The notes beneath the pieces were generated by a model that saw only the letters and a program-made list of their open reading frames with translations, had not been told where the DNA came from and ran no database searches. The translations under genes were made by a program, and so were the position numbers. Shown here piece by piece: positions 10,475-20,389 of a DNA stretch of 64,000 nucleotides. The number at the start of each line of letters is the position of its first letter. Position 1 is the first letter of the stretch. Origin of the DNA: Mesorhabditis belari (Eukaryota; Nematoda; Chromadorea; Rhabditida; Rhabditidae); contig CAUEEP010000690.1 in assembly GCA_958450365.1 (NCBI GenBank), forward strand, positions 1-64,000, written 5' to 3'.

Positions 10475-10622
10475 CATTTCTTGTTGCTGAAGGTCTCGAT
10501 GGATTGTTGATCCATCGAAAGCCCTTTCCAATGAATTGATCGTTTCGAAGATATCATTGAAGGGATGTCGACGGCGGAATGGACGACAAAAAATGGTTCG
10601 ACGGAAAAAGAAGAAGTGACAT
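10475..10622 (-). pseudogene. Small heat-shock protein (HSP-16-like) first exon, broken
   Basis: On the minus strand the ATG at 10620-10622 is one base out of frame with a reading frame encoding FFFRRTIFCRPFRRRHPFND, then IFETINSLERAFDG, ending at a donor (ATG|GTATGTTG). An Arg/Phe-rich N-terminal exon with the intron at about codon 48, plus a heat-shock promoter upstream, resembles nematode hsp-16 genes (family knowledge). The alpha-crystallin exon should follow at lower coordinates, but unrelated cluster repeats are there instead. Function is probably lost. Sequence similarity in this exon is weak, so the promoter is the stronger evidence. Confidence 0.5.
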
Positions 10623-10696
10623 TTGGAAGTGTGAAGGTAGTTGTTGACAGTAAGATGTGTTGATTTGAGTTGATGACTGCTGGAGTGAACCGTCGG

Positions 10697-10706
10697 CTTA
10701 TATAGG
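10697..10706 (-). promoter_or_regulatory. TATA box of the heat-shock-type promoter
   Basis: CTTATATAGG on the plus strand (CCTATATAAG on the minus strand), about 75 bp upstream of the small-HSP-like ATG and about 25 bp downstream of the heat-shock element. Confidence 0.6.
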
Positions 10707-10728
10707 ATTCGATGGGGTTGTCGGGAGG

Positions 10729-10746
10729 TTCTCGAAAATTCTCGAA
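10729..10746. promoter_or_regulatory. Heat-shock element
   Basis: TTCTCGAAAATTCTCGAA is a perfect run of four alternating TTC/GAA pentamers, the binding site pattern of HSF. A weaker cluster (GAAAAGAACCTTTTTCGAAG and CTCTCGAAATC) lies at about 10793-10823. Confidence 0.8.
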
Positions 10747-11009
10747 ACGGAGTCGACACTTGTTTTCCCCTTCCACTCTATTGCCTCTTTGGAAAAGAAC
10801 CTTTTTCGAAGCCTCTCGAAATCACTCGATGTTTCTGTTCATCTCTTTTCTGTTTTGGACTATTAGAAGACTCTTCATTTCAATCTCTTTTCAACCTCTT
10901 TCAATGTTCATCTCTTGGCACAAGTGAAACAATGTTCAGTTCTAAAAATTTTTGAAAATTTGACTATTTAACAAGTAGGAATTGACGACATTCATCTTGA
11001 GAAGGAGCT

Positions 11010-11145
11010 TTCGTCTTCGACTTTCGGAACTCAAGAAGATCTTCGCCAGATTGAGTCCACGAGTTAGATGTGAGGATCTATGGAAACAAATTCAACGAGT
11101 ATTTGTAGAATTTCAAAGCTGAAGTCATCGATCGAGCATCAGGGA
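11010..11145 (+). pseudogene. F-box/SD-tail middle-region fragment
   Basis: Nucleotide-level similarity to the intact copies (CTCAAGAAG...TTCGCC, then GAATTTCAAAGCTGAAGTCA and CGATCGAGCATCA) without an open frame. An old, short fragment. Confidence 0.55.
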
Positions 11146-11335
11146 AGATTGATTATTGGAAGGAAGAGGTAAGACAGCAACTTTTATCAGAAATCAGTCA
11201 GAATTTCCCTTTGAACCCAACGTTGATTTGGTTTCGGCTGAACCTACAACCATCCGAAATGTGTCATTTTTGGGGAATTATACTTTCACGTTCAATGCAA
11301 ACCAACCCGAATTCGTGTCTAATTCGAAGGCAAAG

Positions 11336-11470
11336 TAAAAATATTAACAAGGGCCAACCGGGCGTGGCGGCCGAATGACACGAGCCATCTACCATTCGAC
11401 GCGGAATTTCACGCTGATTCCGAAGCTGCTGATGAGCACTCTGTCAAAAGTTATAAGCATGCAAAGGAAA
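11336..11470. repeat. Dispersed repeat containing a GACAGAGTGCTCAT motif
   Basis: This segment (AACAAGGG...GGCCGAATGACACGAGCCAT...GAGCACTCTGTCAAAAGTTA) recurs at about 20390-20560 (inverted), 36715-36840, 39740-39845 (inverted) and, in part, at 47525-47580 and 16580-16625. It sits beside the small convergent open frame described at 13677. No terminal repeats were identified. Confidence 0.7.
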
Positions 11471-11699
11471 AGTAATAAGCTAATTTTATCAAAGAATGGA
11501 AAAAAAGGCAAAAAGAATGAAGCGGTAATGCGACGCGAAGAGATTGTAAACAATATTTCCGCTCAACTCTGTGATCTTGTCTTCTCGCAAATTCAACCTT
11601 GCAAAATAGGGTCTTTTTTCTGAATCTTGTCCGGAAGCGAAAAATGGTTTCTGGCCAAAATTTTTGTGGCCAAGCCGTCAATTTTCTTTTGTGAATTGA

Positions 11700-12273
11700 T
11701 ATAAATTTAAAAAGCTCAAAAACCTCAATGAAACCATGGATTGCGAGCTGCTAACAAAATGTGAGCCAAACACCCATATTCGAATTCTAAAAGACAACCT
11801 CATGGGCTACGGTACCAATCGATGAGGTAAAGGGGAAATTTTGGGCTTCGGAAATCATTCTTCACTTCTCCCCGAAAGTTATTGGTCTTTTCTACCATAT
11901 TTTGGGCTTTTTGAGTTGTTCCTTGTTAGAATAGACTTTTATATCTTTTTAAAGGCATATCTTACTAGTTTTAAGCATTTTTTGATGAAAAATGGCCTAT
12001 CTTGAAAAATGGTCTACCACACGTTTTTGCTTAAAAACAGCGATTGTTTAAATCTTTTGAGTCAATTTTAGCTCCTTTTAGATGCAAAACTTTGATTATT
12101 GTTGTTCATGCACTAAAGATCATCGCAAGTTTTAGAGAAATCAAAGATTTTATCAAACTTTAGCTAAAAACCAGCATTTGTCCGCACCTTGTTGATCGTT
12201 TCTGTTTTGTAGCCAACTTTTCTGCCATATATTTACTGATTGTTCTTTTCTAATCTTTCAATTTTCAGGTAGA
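11700..12273 (+). promoter_or_regulatory. Conserved upstream block of the F-box/SD-tail genes
   Basis: About 0.55 kb that is highly similar upstream of almost every copy (19020-19400 inverted, 27590-28015 inverted, 31020-31572, 33890-34440, 38860-39370 inverted, 44690-45244, 49440-49960 inverted, 55040-55440 inverted, 59590-60050, 62520-63060). It ends in two acceptor-like sites (TTTTGTTTTGTAG and TTTCAATTTTCAG); the second is 5 bp before the ATG. Either SL trans-splicing or a 5'-UTR intron would explain this. Conservation suggests shared regulation but may only reflect recent duplication. Confidence 0.6.
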
Positions 12274-13398
12274 ATGGCAGAACTTCCAGTCGAGATGCCC
12301 AATCTTCTCAAATTTCCGATGGGAAAACTCTGCTACGATCTGGTTTTGGAAGTAATCGATGAATTAGAGCCAGAAGATGTGCCCGAATTGATGAAAGCTG
12401 ACAGAAGATTTCGATGGATTCTTCTCCAGAAACCAGCACGGATTCTTGGAAAACAAATCCATTTGATTAGCGTCGTGATGGAAGATCGAGAAAGTCTGGA
12501 TGACGAGCGCGAATGCTACGAGGATCTAGTCTTCATCAGGAAATTCGCTGAATCAAGGCGTCTTCCATTTTATTTATCGTCACATGAAGTCCTTTTCTTG
12601 TCACTGGTTGAACGATGTTCGGTTTTGAAAATTTCAGAAGCTGGATGGGGATCGATTAATACGAAGAAACTTTCGGCACTCAAGAAGGCCTTCGCTAATT
12701 TGAAACAAGTCGACGAGTTGGAAGTTCAGATCTATGGGGACAATTTCAACGATTGTTTGTGGAATTTAAAAGCTGAAGTCACCGATCGAGCGTCATTGAA
12801 GTTTTCCGATTTACATTTACAACTTATGTTGTCTTTGATCAATGGAGGCCTTCAAAATTGCAAAATGATCAGAATGAATCTTTATCGTGATTCTGATTTT
12901 TATCCAACAGTTTATTCGGCACTTTCGAAGACTCAACTTGAGTTATTTGTGACTTGGGGTTCTTTTGGAAATGTCAAATCGTCAATTGAGTTGATTCTGA
13001 ATTCCGGAATTCCGAGTGAAAATAAAGAAGCCGCTTGTTTGGTGCGAGGTCAAATGGAAGTTGAAATTAACAATTTGATCAAGAACTTTCCTGAAATTCA
13101 TCAGGTAAACGAACCAAACAAGACTTTGATCAGGGATACAATGATGGAAACGCTGAGAAAACACAGGTTCATGGATGGGGGTTGTTATCGTTCTAATTTT
13201 GCTCATTCTCGTTCTGATTCTGATCATTCTCGTCGTTCTATCGATCCTAGGCTAATCAATGGAGGGGTTGAGCGGCATGCTTTTCCTGATGGTCCATTTG
13301 ATTGCTATTTGAAAAGAATCGACGAGAAGCGTGACTGTATTTATGTTGTGAACGATAACTTTTTCTTCGCCAAATATGTTTCATCGATTCAATTCTAA
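12274..13398 (+). CDS. F-box-like protein with short Arg/Ser/Asp tail (intact copy 1)
   Basis: 374 residues in one exon. The start MAELPVEMPNLL follows TTTTCAGGTAGA. Residues 11-55 (FPMGKLCYDLVLEVIDELEP, DVPELMKADRRFRWIL) match the F-box pattern, which in known proteins binds SKP1 and recruits targets for ubiquitination. Residues 60-300 are a helical, leucine-rich region of no recognised family, probably the target-recognition part (inference). A short Ser/Asp/Arg/His stretch (NFAHSRSDSDHSRRS) follows, then the family block GPFDCYLKRIDEKRDCIYVV and FFFAKYVSSIQF. This copy has the shortest tail of the intact set. A second terminal segment lies at 13439. Confidence 0.85.
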   Translation: MAELPVEMPNLLKFPMGKLCYDLVLEVIDELEPEDVPELMKADRRFRWILLQKPARILGKQIHLISVVMEDRESLDDERECYEDLVFIRKFAESRRLPFYLSSHEVLFLSLVERCSVLKISEAGWGSINTKKLSALKKAFANLKQVDELEVQIYGDNFNDCLWNLKAEVTDRASLKFSDLHLQLMLSLINGGLQNCKMIRMNLYRDSDFYPTVYSALSKTQLELFVTWGSFGNVKSSIELILNSGIPSENKEAACLVRGQMEVEINNLIKNFPEIHQVNEPNKTLIRDTMMETLRKHRFMDGGCYRSNFAHSRSDSDHSRRSIDPRLINGGVERHAFPDGPFDCYLKRIDEKRDCIYVVNDNFFFAKYVSSIQF

Positions 13399-13438
13399 CT
13401 TTGTTTGTTGATGCCCCAATACTTTGTATTTTTTTCAG

Positions 13439-13518
13439 ATTACTTTTATAACAGCACTTATTTAGTCTATGGCACCTACTTCCGGTTCTTTGCCAAAAAT
13501 GTGCCTGTCGAAATTTGA
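13439..13518 (+). other. Alternative terminal coding segment of copy 1
   Basis: Begins after TTTTTTTCAG, 40 bp past the TAA, and encodes YFYNSTYLVYGTYFRFFAKN then VPVEI and TGA. Splicing from the GTATTTATG inside the codon for Cys in RDC (donor at 13337) joins in frame. The product would then end in FFAKNVPVEI, as the 17878 gene does, instead of SSIQF. The donor is weak by nematode standards; usage is inferred, not shown. Confidence 0.5.
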
Positions 13519-13637
13519 AGTTTTGACTACGAGATTTTGTTGAGCGATGCTTTATTGGTGATTGAGCTGTCTGTGTTTGTATTTTTTTAGCGTGATATTT
13601 GAATATTATTTTTGTCATTTTTCTGATATTCCACCCT

Positions 13638-13660
13638 GTTTATGCATAAATAAATACTCC
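13638..13660 (+). terminator. 3' end / poly(A) signals of copy 1
   Basis: TATGCATAAATAAATAC is followed by a region repeated after every copy (usually TCAATCAATAAAATC). The AATAAA hexamers lie about 130 bp past the alternative stop, and a convergent small open frame overlaps the same interval. Confidence 0.45.
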
Positions 13661-13676
13661 GTTCTAATCAACAAAA

Positions 13677-13865
13677 TCAAATGAAATAGCGTTCGGCTTC
13701 AACGCTGCATGTATTTATTGAAGAGTTTGACTTTGTTGTGAACTTTAGAAACACGAAGGGACTCGTGATACATTTTGGATCGAGTTGGTCGCCGTTGAAC
13801 AAAAGTGAAGAGAGTAGATCGCAGAATTGAGCTGAAATATTGTTTACCAGCTCATGTTGTCGCAT
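13677..13865 (-). CDS. Small conserved convergent open frame (62 aa)
   Basis: Minus-strand frame MRQHELVNNISAQFCDLLSS, then LLFNGDQLDPKCITS and so on to EAERYFI. A homologue of exactly the same length is intact at 25650(+). Partial or stopped homologues lie downstream of most F-box/SD-tail copies, always convergent to them and overlapping their 3' ends. The frame stays open 28 codons further upstream (LWPFYQN, GTKGKK), and this extension is also open at 17121. No family recognised; it could be a small gene or a repeat that happens to be open. Confidence 0.4.
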   Translation of the reverse strand: MRQHELVNNISAQFCDLLSSLLFNGDQLDPKCITSPFVFLKFTTKSNSSINTCSVEAERYFI

Positions 13866-14488
13866 TATGGCCTTACTTTTTTTGCCTTTTGTTCCGTGGT
13901 TTTGATAAAAAGGCCACAAGAGAGGGCTTGATGATAGGTTAACAAACAAATTTGAGGAGAATGATAGTCATTTGGCGATTTAAAGTGCTAATAGCTAGGC
14001 AAGGCATTAAAGTGTCATTGTCATTTGTTGTTAAGGTCAATTGTTGTTTGTGACTATTTTCAGCCACAGAAATCTGCACTTCTTACACTAGTGTGTTCCC
14101 AATCTTAACACGTTGACGACAATGGCGTTTTTGCACAAAAAATCGCATGGGACCACGTTGTTTTTTTTCGACAAAAAATGTCACCTGACATCAGGTGACA
14201 ATGTCCCACAGAGTTCTTTTTTTTCAAACTTAAAATTTTTGTGAAAGTTTAAAATGATTATTTGATAATTATGAAATAACAATAATCTAGAAAGTTTTAT
14301 TCATTGGTGATGTTTTTAAGTAGGAGATAACTAGCACTTATCGCCGTTGGCTCTCTAAATAATTCCAGATCGTAAAGGCTGGTGACTATAAATCACCACG
14401 GGTGTCCTATCAGTATTCCTATCAGTAATTTTCCTATTTTCCTATTCCTATTCCACGGATATCCTATCAGTAATTTTAGTGCATATAG

Positions 14489-14975
14489 ATGGAGTCTATG
14501 GCGACTACTGACGACGACTTCGAAGATCTAAATCTGAACTTCGATGATCTTTTGATCGAAAGCGAAGACGACGAACCAGGGACAGCCGACGACGCCCTGA
14601 CACAAGCTTTGGTTTTGCCCGTCGATTACGACTCGGAAGAAGATGACGACTACGAAACAGAAGCTGAAGAAGAGGAAGATTCCGAAATATGGACCGAAAA
14701 CGCTGTGACACACGATCGTTTTAGTTTCACACAGAAATGTGGACCCCATCAAGACGTTGCTGATTGTGAACACCCAATAGACTTCTTCAGGCTTTTCATG
14801 ACGAATGAATTATTGGAGCTGATAGTCACAGAAACTAACAGATATGGTCTCCAGAAAATGACCGAGAAAAAAGGAATGGACAGACGTCTCTGTAAAAGAA
14901 CTTGAACAATTTTTGGGAATCTGCCTTTATATGGGAGTCGTACGGTTGCCCAAACTTCGAGACTATTGGTCCGGT
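14489..14975 (+). pseudogene. piggyBac transposase N-terminal part, frameshifted
   Basis: The ATG at 14489 opens an acidic N-terminus (DDDFEDLNLNFDDLLIESED, typical of piggyBac transposases), then CGPHQDV, PIDFFRLFMTNELLELIV and ETNRYGLQ. After a frameshift near 14880 it continues VKELEQFLGICLYMGVVRLP and KLRDYWSGKP. The catalytic Asp residues would lie downstream but are replaced by a nested repeat. Not functional. Confidence 0.88.
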
Positions 14976-15004
14976 AAGCCCATTTATGGGTAAGCCCATT
15001 CTGG

Positions 15005-15385
15005 CCCAAGTATGGTCCGTACGCGAGTTATATTCCCTCAAAGTTCAAACAAACTGTTGTAGCTACCCTGGTATTAAAGCTGGTACAAAAGTTGGGGCCA
15101 AAATAATAGTCAAAATCGTTTTCCTCGCCCCCAAAAACCCCCATAAATCAGTTTCGCACGCGTCAGACTCCTCTAATTTTTCGAAGTGCCATCCGTTCCA
15201 GTCCCAGGCTCACTTTATATGACGCGTGCGAAATTCTACATTTTTCTCTCGAAGTAGTAACAGTTTGGCAAGTTAGAGGCGTCTGACATGCTTGAATCTA
15301 ATTCCTAGGGGTCTCGAGGAAAAGATTTTGACCATTATTTTTGCACCAATTTTTGCGGGGCCTATAACTCGCGTACTAGAAGTCA
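15005..15385. repeat. Foldback repeat nested in the piggyBac element
   Basis: Arms at about 15017-15130 and 15305-15383 are imperfect inverted copies (GTACGCGAGTTATA... against ...TATAACTCGCGTAC; GGTACAAAAGTTGGGGCC against GGCCCCGCAAAAATTGGTGC). It interrupts the transposase after the DYW motif, so it probably inserted after the piggyBac element. Confidence 0.7.
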
Positions 15386-15749
15386 GTGGCAAAAACGGAA
15401 TTCGGGTTCTGAATCCTCTCGAAGAGACGCTTCAAATAAGCTATAGCTCGTAGCAAAAAGCCACAGACCCCGCTGACCACTCCCTTGTTAGTTGTAGTTC
15501 TTATTGCTCTTATATCTATTATGTTATAAAAAATTAAAATTTTAATAATCAACGGTTAAATCGACATTTTCCGGGACCAAGTCGAATATAGATACTACCC
15601 TACTTGCTTATTTAATATCCATCATCAGCAAACATAAATATGCACAAAAAAATCAATTTTGGTACTGTCACCTGACATCAGGTGACAATGTCCCAGGCGA
15701 ACGAATATGTGTCAGACAGCATCAGGTGACAATGTCGTCAACGTGTTAA

Positions 15750-16480
15750 GGATATTCATTATTTTGAAAAGACTTCAAAGGATCGAATGAGTGAAGCTGG
15801 TAGCTTTGAGTTTCTTTGAGTGAAGTTATCAACTCGAATGACGTAAATAGTCACAAGTACCGCTGGAAGCCAAGGAACTCTTTTTTTGTTTAACTTTTTC
15901 AATGCCAGAACACATTTTTTAGATTTCGTGAAGTGACGAGGGAAGAGGGTAAACATACAAAAGATGTATAACATCATCCAGAAAACAACAATAGCGCTAG
16001 TTCTGCATCAAAATTTTGACACTGAAAAATAAATAACAATTGGATACATTGCAGATGAGATTCTTGGTTAATTGAACAGCTCGAATCCAGAGCCGGTTAG
16101 CATATAATGAGGCCATTGACGGCCTATGATAAATGAATGACTCGACAACTAGCTTATAGCTTATGGACAAGAGAAATGGTGATGATGAATTGGTAAACGA
16201 GACATAGTATCAATCCGATCGCAAACACCAAAAGATGGCTTTTTAGCTGAAGACGGCTCGGATGGAGGAAAAGTCGTGAGTGCAGCTGAACGTTGTGACG
16301 TTGGAAAGGGTGATGAAGCACAGAAAAAAAGGACATTTAGTTAGTGCACCTTTTTCATATTCAATGGACAATAGGGACAGTTTCATTGATGAGTGATGTG
16401 AATCGACAGAGCTCTTGAAAAGAGTGCAGTGAATGGCAAAAACGGTGAAGAATGATCGACCCAATTCCAATCTCATATCA
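15750..16480 (+). repeat. Composite cluster repeat with an MDKRNGDD gene-start fragment
   Basis: Shares its whole length with segments at 24900-25440 (inverted), 47220-47530 and 52170-52850 (inverted). At 16163 it contains ATG followed by DKRNGDDELVNET and a stop where the 52408 copy is open, so the coding frame is broken here. Confidence 0.7.
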
Positions 16481-16656
16481 GATGGAGAGTTTGTAGAGTG
16501 TAGAGGTTAAAGGGGGTGCTTCTTTTATCATGTAGCATCTAGTGAAAAGTGCAAAGATAACACAAGTTGTGGATGTGTCTCTCCCCGTGAACCACACCCG
16601 GTTGGCATTCCCTTGTTAATATTTTTTTTCTTAAACTGAATTTTCACCATTCTTGT

Positions 16657-16892
16657 CGTTGAGAAAACACAGGATTATGGATGAGTGTGATCGTTCTCGT
16701 TCTAATTCTGATTCTGATGATTCTCTCCCTTCTATGAATCGTAGTCCAATCAAGAGACGGGTTGAGCATGATGTTTATCTTTATGGTTCATTTGATTGCT
16801 ATTTGAAAAGAATCGACGATAAGCGTGACTGTATTTATATTGCGAACAGTCACTTTTTCTTCGCCAAATATATTTCATCCGTTCAATTCTAA
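16657..16892 (+). pseudogene. F-box/SD-tail C-terminal fragment
   Basis: Only the end of the family is present: LRKHRIMDECDRSRSNSDSD, SFDCYLKRIDDKRDCIYIAN and FFFAKYISSVQF, fused at about 16655 to unrelated sequence. The following second terminal segment has lost its acceptor (TTTGTCAAATT instead of TTTTTCAGATT). Confidence 0.8.
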
Positions 16893-17120
16893 CATTTTTT
16901 GTTGGTGCCCCAATACTTTGTATTTTGTCAAATTACTTTTATGACAGGGCTTATTTAGTTTATGGCACCTACTTCGGCTTCTTTACCAAAAATGTGCCTT
17001 TCGAAATTTGTAGTTTTGATAACGAGATTTGGTTTGGTGATGTTTTATTGTGATATTTGAGTCCTATTTTGTGATTTTTTTTCACCTTCTACTCTGTCTA
17101 TGCATAAATAAATACTTGAT

Positions 17121-17290
17121 TCAATCAATAAAACCAAATGTAATAGCCTTCGACTTCAACGCTGCATTATTTATTGAAGAGTTTGACTTTGTTGTAAACT
17201 TTAGAAATTGGTCGTCGTTGAACATACGTGAAGAGAGGAGATCGCGGAATTGAGCTGAAATATTGTTTACTAGCTCTTGGTGTCGCATTA
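17121..17290 (-). pseudogene. Degenerate copy of the small convergent frame
   Basis: Reads IMRHQELVNNISAQF and RDLLSSRMFNDDQF, then a deletion removes the CITSP region. The upstream extension (LWSFYQN, GTKGKK) remains open. Confidence 0.45.
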
Positions 17291-17597
17291 TGGCCTCACT
17301 CTTTTTGCCTTTTGTTCCCTGGTTTTGATAAAAAGACCACAAGAAAGGGCTTGATGATAGGGAGACAAACAACTCTGTGACAGTGGACAATGACACTCAT
17401 TTGGCGATTTGAAGTGCTAATAGCTTGGCATGGCCATAAATTGTCAATATGTTTTTTAGGCAAATTTGCTTGTTAACTCTGTCATAGACTTTTGAAAGTG
17501 TAAGTAGTTTATAAGGTAGATGTGACTATTTTCAGCCACAGAAATCTGCACTTCTTACACTAGTGTGTTCCTAGCTTGAGGCTCTTTCTATGTTATA

Positions 17598-17758
17598 TTT
17601 CAGCTCAATTCTCCGATCTCCTCTCTTCACCTATGTTCCGCAGAAACCAATTCGAACAAAAATGTATCATAGCTTCATTGGCGTTTCTGAAGCTTAGAAC
17701 CAATACAAACTCTTCAATAAATACATACAGCTTTGAAGCCAAACGCTATTTCATTTGA
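17598..17758 (+). pseudogene. Partial copy of the small convergent frame
   Basis: Reads ISAQFSDLLSSPMFRRNQFE, then KCIIASLAFLKL and ends EAKRYFI, the same C-terminus as the copies at 13677 and 25650. The N-terminal MRQ-ELV segment is missing. It converges on the 17878 F-box gene. Confidence 0.45.
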
Positions 17759-17877
17759 TTTTGTTGATTAGAGAGGTATTTATTTATGCATAGACAGAGT
17801 AGAACGCTCAAAAAATCACAAAAAATGATCACATATCACGATAAAACATCACAGACTAAAATCTCGTACTTAGAACT

Positions 17878-18915
17878 TCAAATTTCGACAGGCATACTTT
17901 TGGCAAAGAAGCGCAGGTAGCGATCGTTATCGTGTTTGTAAACGATGTAGATGCATTCCCGTTCACTATCAATGCTTTTCACATGAGAATGGATAGGTTT
18001 AATTCTTGAGTCGGTTTCGTTTTGTGCAGTTGAAAAGTTTTTGAGAATTTCGAGCATCATTTTCCAAGTTTTCGCTTTCCTTTCTTCGTCGACTTCTTGA
18101 ATTCCGGGCCAATTTGTGAAGATCTTCAAGTCAGTATTTGTAAATGTGAACCAAATCGCTGCACCTCGATTTTGCCTCGGAATTCCGTTGGTGACAATCC
18201 AACGAATCACCATTTCTGCACATTTTTGTCGACGTGGCTCATTGATGACATCAAAAAGTATCATTTCGACTTTGGTTTTCCAGAGAAGCTTGCGAAAAAA
18301 GTAAACTTCCTCAGCACGTCCTTTCAACCAGATCTCCTTGCAATTCTTGATCCTGTTTTGGAATAAGTTCAACAGAAAGCGATAATTCTCATCATCTCCC
18401 TTCCATTGATACCAACTGAGATCCAAATAAATTCGATTGACGATGCTTCCCTTGAACATCGGCCAGTATTTGCAAAGAGTCTCATAGTTGTATTTGCCAA
18501 GAGTAGAGTAGGGTCTGATCTCACCAACCGAATCCAAACATGCGACCATTTCCGAGATCATTTTCGTTTCCACATCGGTGGGTGAATAGTTTGAATGGTT
18601 GATCAAAAAGTTCGAACAATGACGAATTTTTTTGAGGATGGCTATTTCAAATCGGAGATCAAACATCCGCGACAATTCTGGAGAAATTTTCGTTTCAATA
18701 ACATAGAAGGGATGAAAGATGATCGAATCGACGTGCTTTCCGAAGATCATCCATGGTCGATAGATGAGAATAGAGCGAAATTGATTGTTGGTCCTCATCA
18801 ATTCGATGATATCCTGTGTATCCATTTCCTCCACCACTTCAAGCTTCAGGTCGTGGCAGAGTTTGCTCATCGGGAAGTTGAGAAGATTGGGCATCTCGAC
18901 TGGAAGCTCTGCCAT
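17878..18915 (-). CDS. Divergent F-box-like protein without the Ser/Asp tail (intact copy 2)
   Basis: 345 residues; the start MAELPVEMPNLLNFPMSKLC follows TTTTCAGGCAGG on the minus strand. The F-box-like segment (KLEVVEEMDTQDIIELMRT) is clear but diverged from the other copies. The middle region has its own sequence (WPMFKGSIVNRIYLDLSWYQ, NRIKNCKEIWLKG). There is no Arg/Ser/Asp tail: KPIHSHVKSIDSERECIYIV leads straight to YLRFFAKSMPVEI. It therefore ends with the second type of terminal segment in a single uninterrupted exon, possibly the ancestral arrangement. The upstream block is shared with the other copies. Confidence 0.82.
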   Translation of the reverse strand: MAELPVEMPNLLNFPMSKLCHDLKLEVVEEMDTQDIIELMRTNNQFRSILIYRPWMIFGKHVDSIIFHPFYVIETKISPELSRMFDLRFEIAILKKIRHCSNFLINHSNYSPTDVETKMISEMVACLDSVGEIRPYSTLGKYNYETLCKYWPMFKGSIVNRIYLDLSWYQWKGDDENYRFLLNLFQNRIKNCKEIWLKGRAEEVYFFRKLLWKTKVEMILFDVINEPRRQKCAEMVIRWIVTNGIPRQNRGAAIWFTFTNTDLKIFTNWPGIQEVDEERKAKTWKMMLEILKNFSTAQNETDSRIKPIHSHVKSIDSERECIYIVYKHDNDRYLRFFAKSMPVEI

Positions 18916-19404
18916 CCTGCCTGAAAATTGAAAATTTAGAAAAAAACAATCAACTATCTGACAGAAAGGTTGGCTACCAAACAAAAACAATCAACAAGGT
19001 GGGGACAAATGTCGGTTTTGTCTGTTTGTTTGACAAATGCCGGCTAAAGTTTGTTCAAATCTTTAATTTCTCTAAAGCTTGTGATGATCTTTAGTGGATA
19101 AACAACAATAATCAAAGCTTTACATCTAAAAGGAGCTAAAATTGACTCAAATGCTCTCTTTAAGCAAAAACGTGTCGTAGACCAAAAATAGCTGATTTGT
19201 CATCAAAACAATGCTTAAAACTAGTAAGATCTGCGCCTAAAAAGATATAAAAGTCTATTCTAACAAGGAATCACTCAAAAAGGGCAAAATATGGCAGAAA
19301 AGATCACCCATAGCTTTTGGGGAGAAGCGAAGAATGAATTCCAAGCGCGAAATTTGCCTTTTACCCTGTCAATTGGCACCGTAGCCTACGAGGTTGTCTT
19401 TTAA

Positions 19405-20106
19405 CCCATTCGAAACCGCAGCGTTTTTTGTTTTTTTTCGTCTACGGACCAAGCCCTTTTTGGACCTTTTTGACTCCGAAGCAGTTTATTTATGGTTGGA
19501 AAGATGTAAGAGAATCTCCTACACCATTTATTTTTGATGAAGAACGATTTGGATTTGACTTCAGTACTTTTCGAAATCCTATCGATTATTGTTCTTATTT
19601 TATCGACGACAAATTAACCAATATGTTAGTAGGCGAATCTAATAAACATGGAAAAAGGAAAACAAACTGGCAGGATTTCGATGGAAAATCTTTCAAGCTC
19701 TTCCTGGCTCTGTATCTTCAAATGGGAATCGTCAAATTACCGAGGATTCGTGACTACTGGAGTAGCAGGCCTGGATTAGGAGGATTTTTCCACATGTCCC
19801 ACATTATGTCAAGAGCAAAATTTGAATCTATTCTTTGAAAGCTGCGTTTTTGTGATAATGAACTGGATCCTGCAGGAGATCGGCTTTATAAGATTAGAGC
19901 TATTATGGAACATTTCAATGCAAAACCAGAGACTGCATTGATTCCGGGTAAATATGAAACATCTTTTTTTGCCCACGTAATTTGTAGATCTGCTACAATC
20001 GGAATATACATGTAATGCTGAAAAACAGCAAAAAAACCCAATTAATTGAATGAAAATAGCTCAATTAGCGCTGCAGCGAATAATCGCTGCAGAGGTTTCG
20101 AATGGG
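19405..20106 (+). mobile_element. Second piggyBac relic, TTAA-flanked
   Basis: TTAA at 19401-19404 and 20107-20110 flank inverted repeats CCCATTCGAAACC. Inside, a frame covering about 19510-19838 encodes transposase motifs: NPIDYCSYFIDDKLTNMLVG, GESNKHGKRKT, LQMGIVKLPRIRDYW and MSRAKFESIL. After a stop it continues RFCDNE and DRLYKIRAIMEHFN. Only the first third of a transposase remains. It sits in an F-box upstream block whose empty form is seen near 55380. Confidence 0.9.
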
Positions 20107-20389
20107 TTAAAATTCGAATTTGGGTGTTCGGCTCACATTTTGTTCGCAACTCGTAATCCACGTTTCATTGAGGTTTTTGAGATCTTAAAAATTTTTGTCA
20201 ATTCACAAAAGAAAAGTGACAGCTTGGCCACAAAAGTTTCGGAAATAAGCCATTTTGGGATTCCGGACACGATTCAGGGGAAAAATCCCTATTTTGCAAG
20301 ATTGGATTTGCGCAAAAAAGGTGCAGGCTGAAAATTATTTTCTATCTTTGTGCATCGCAATACAGCTCCACTCTTTTTGCTCTTTTTTC

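Larger units (their letters stand above)
14109..15745 (+). mobile_element. Decayed piggyBac element inserted at TTAA
   Basis: Flanked by TTAA at 14105-14108 and 15746-15749, the piggyBac target duplication. Terminal inverted repeats are CACGTTGACGACA at both ends. A subterminal palindrome (TCACCTGACATCAGGTGA) is present at about 14190 and 15668. The empty site is recognisable: the sequences on both sides are continuous in the related segment at about 25330-25400. A transposase start and a nested foldback are described separately. Confidence 0.92.
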
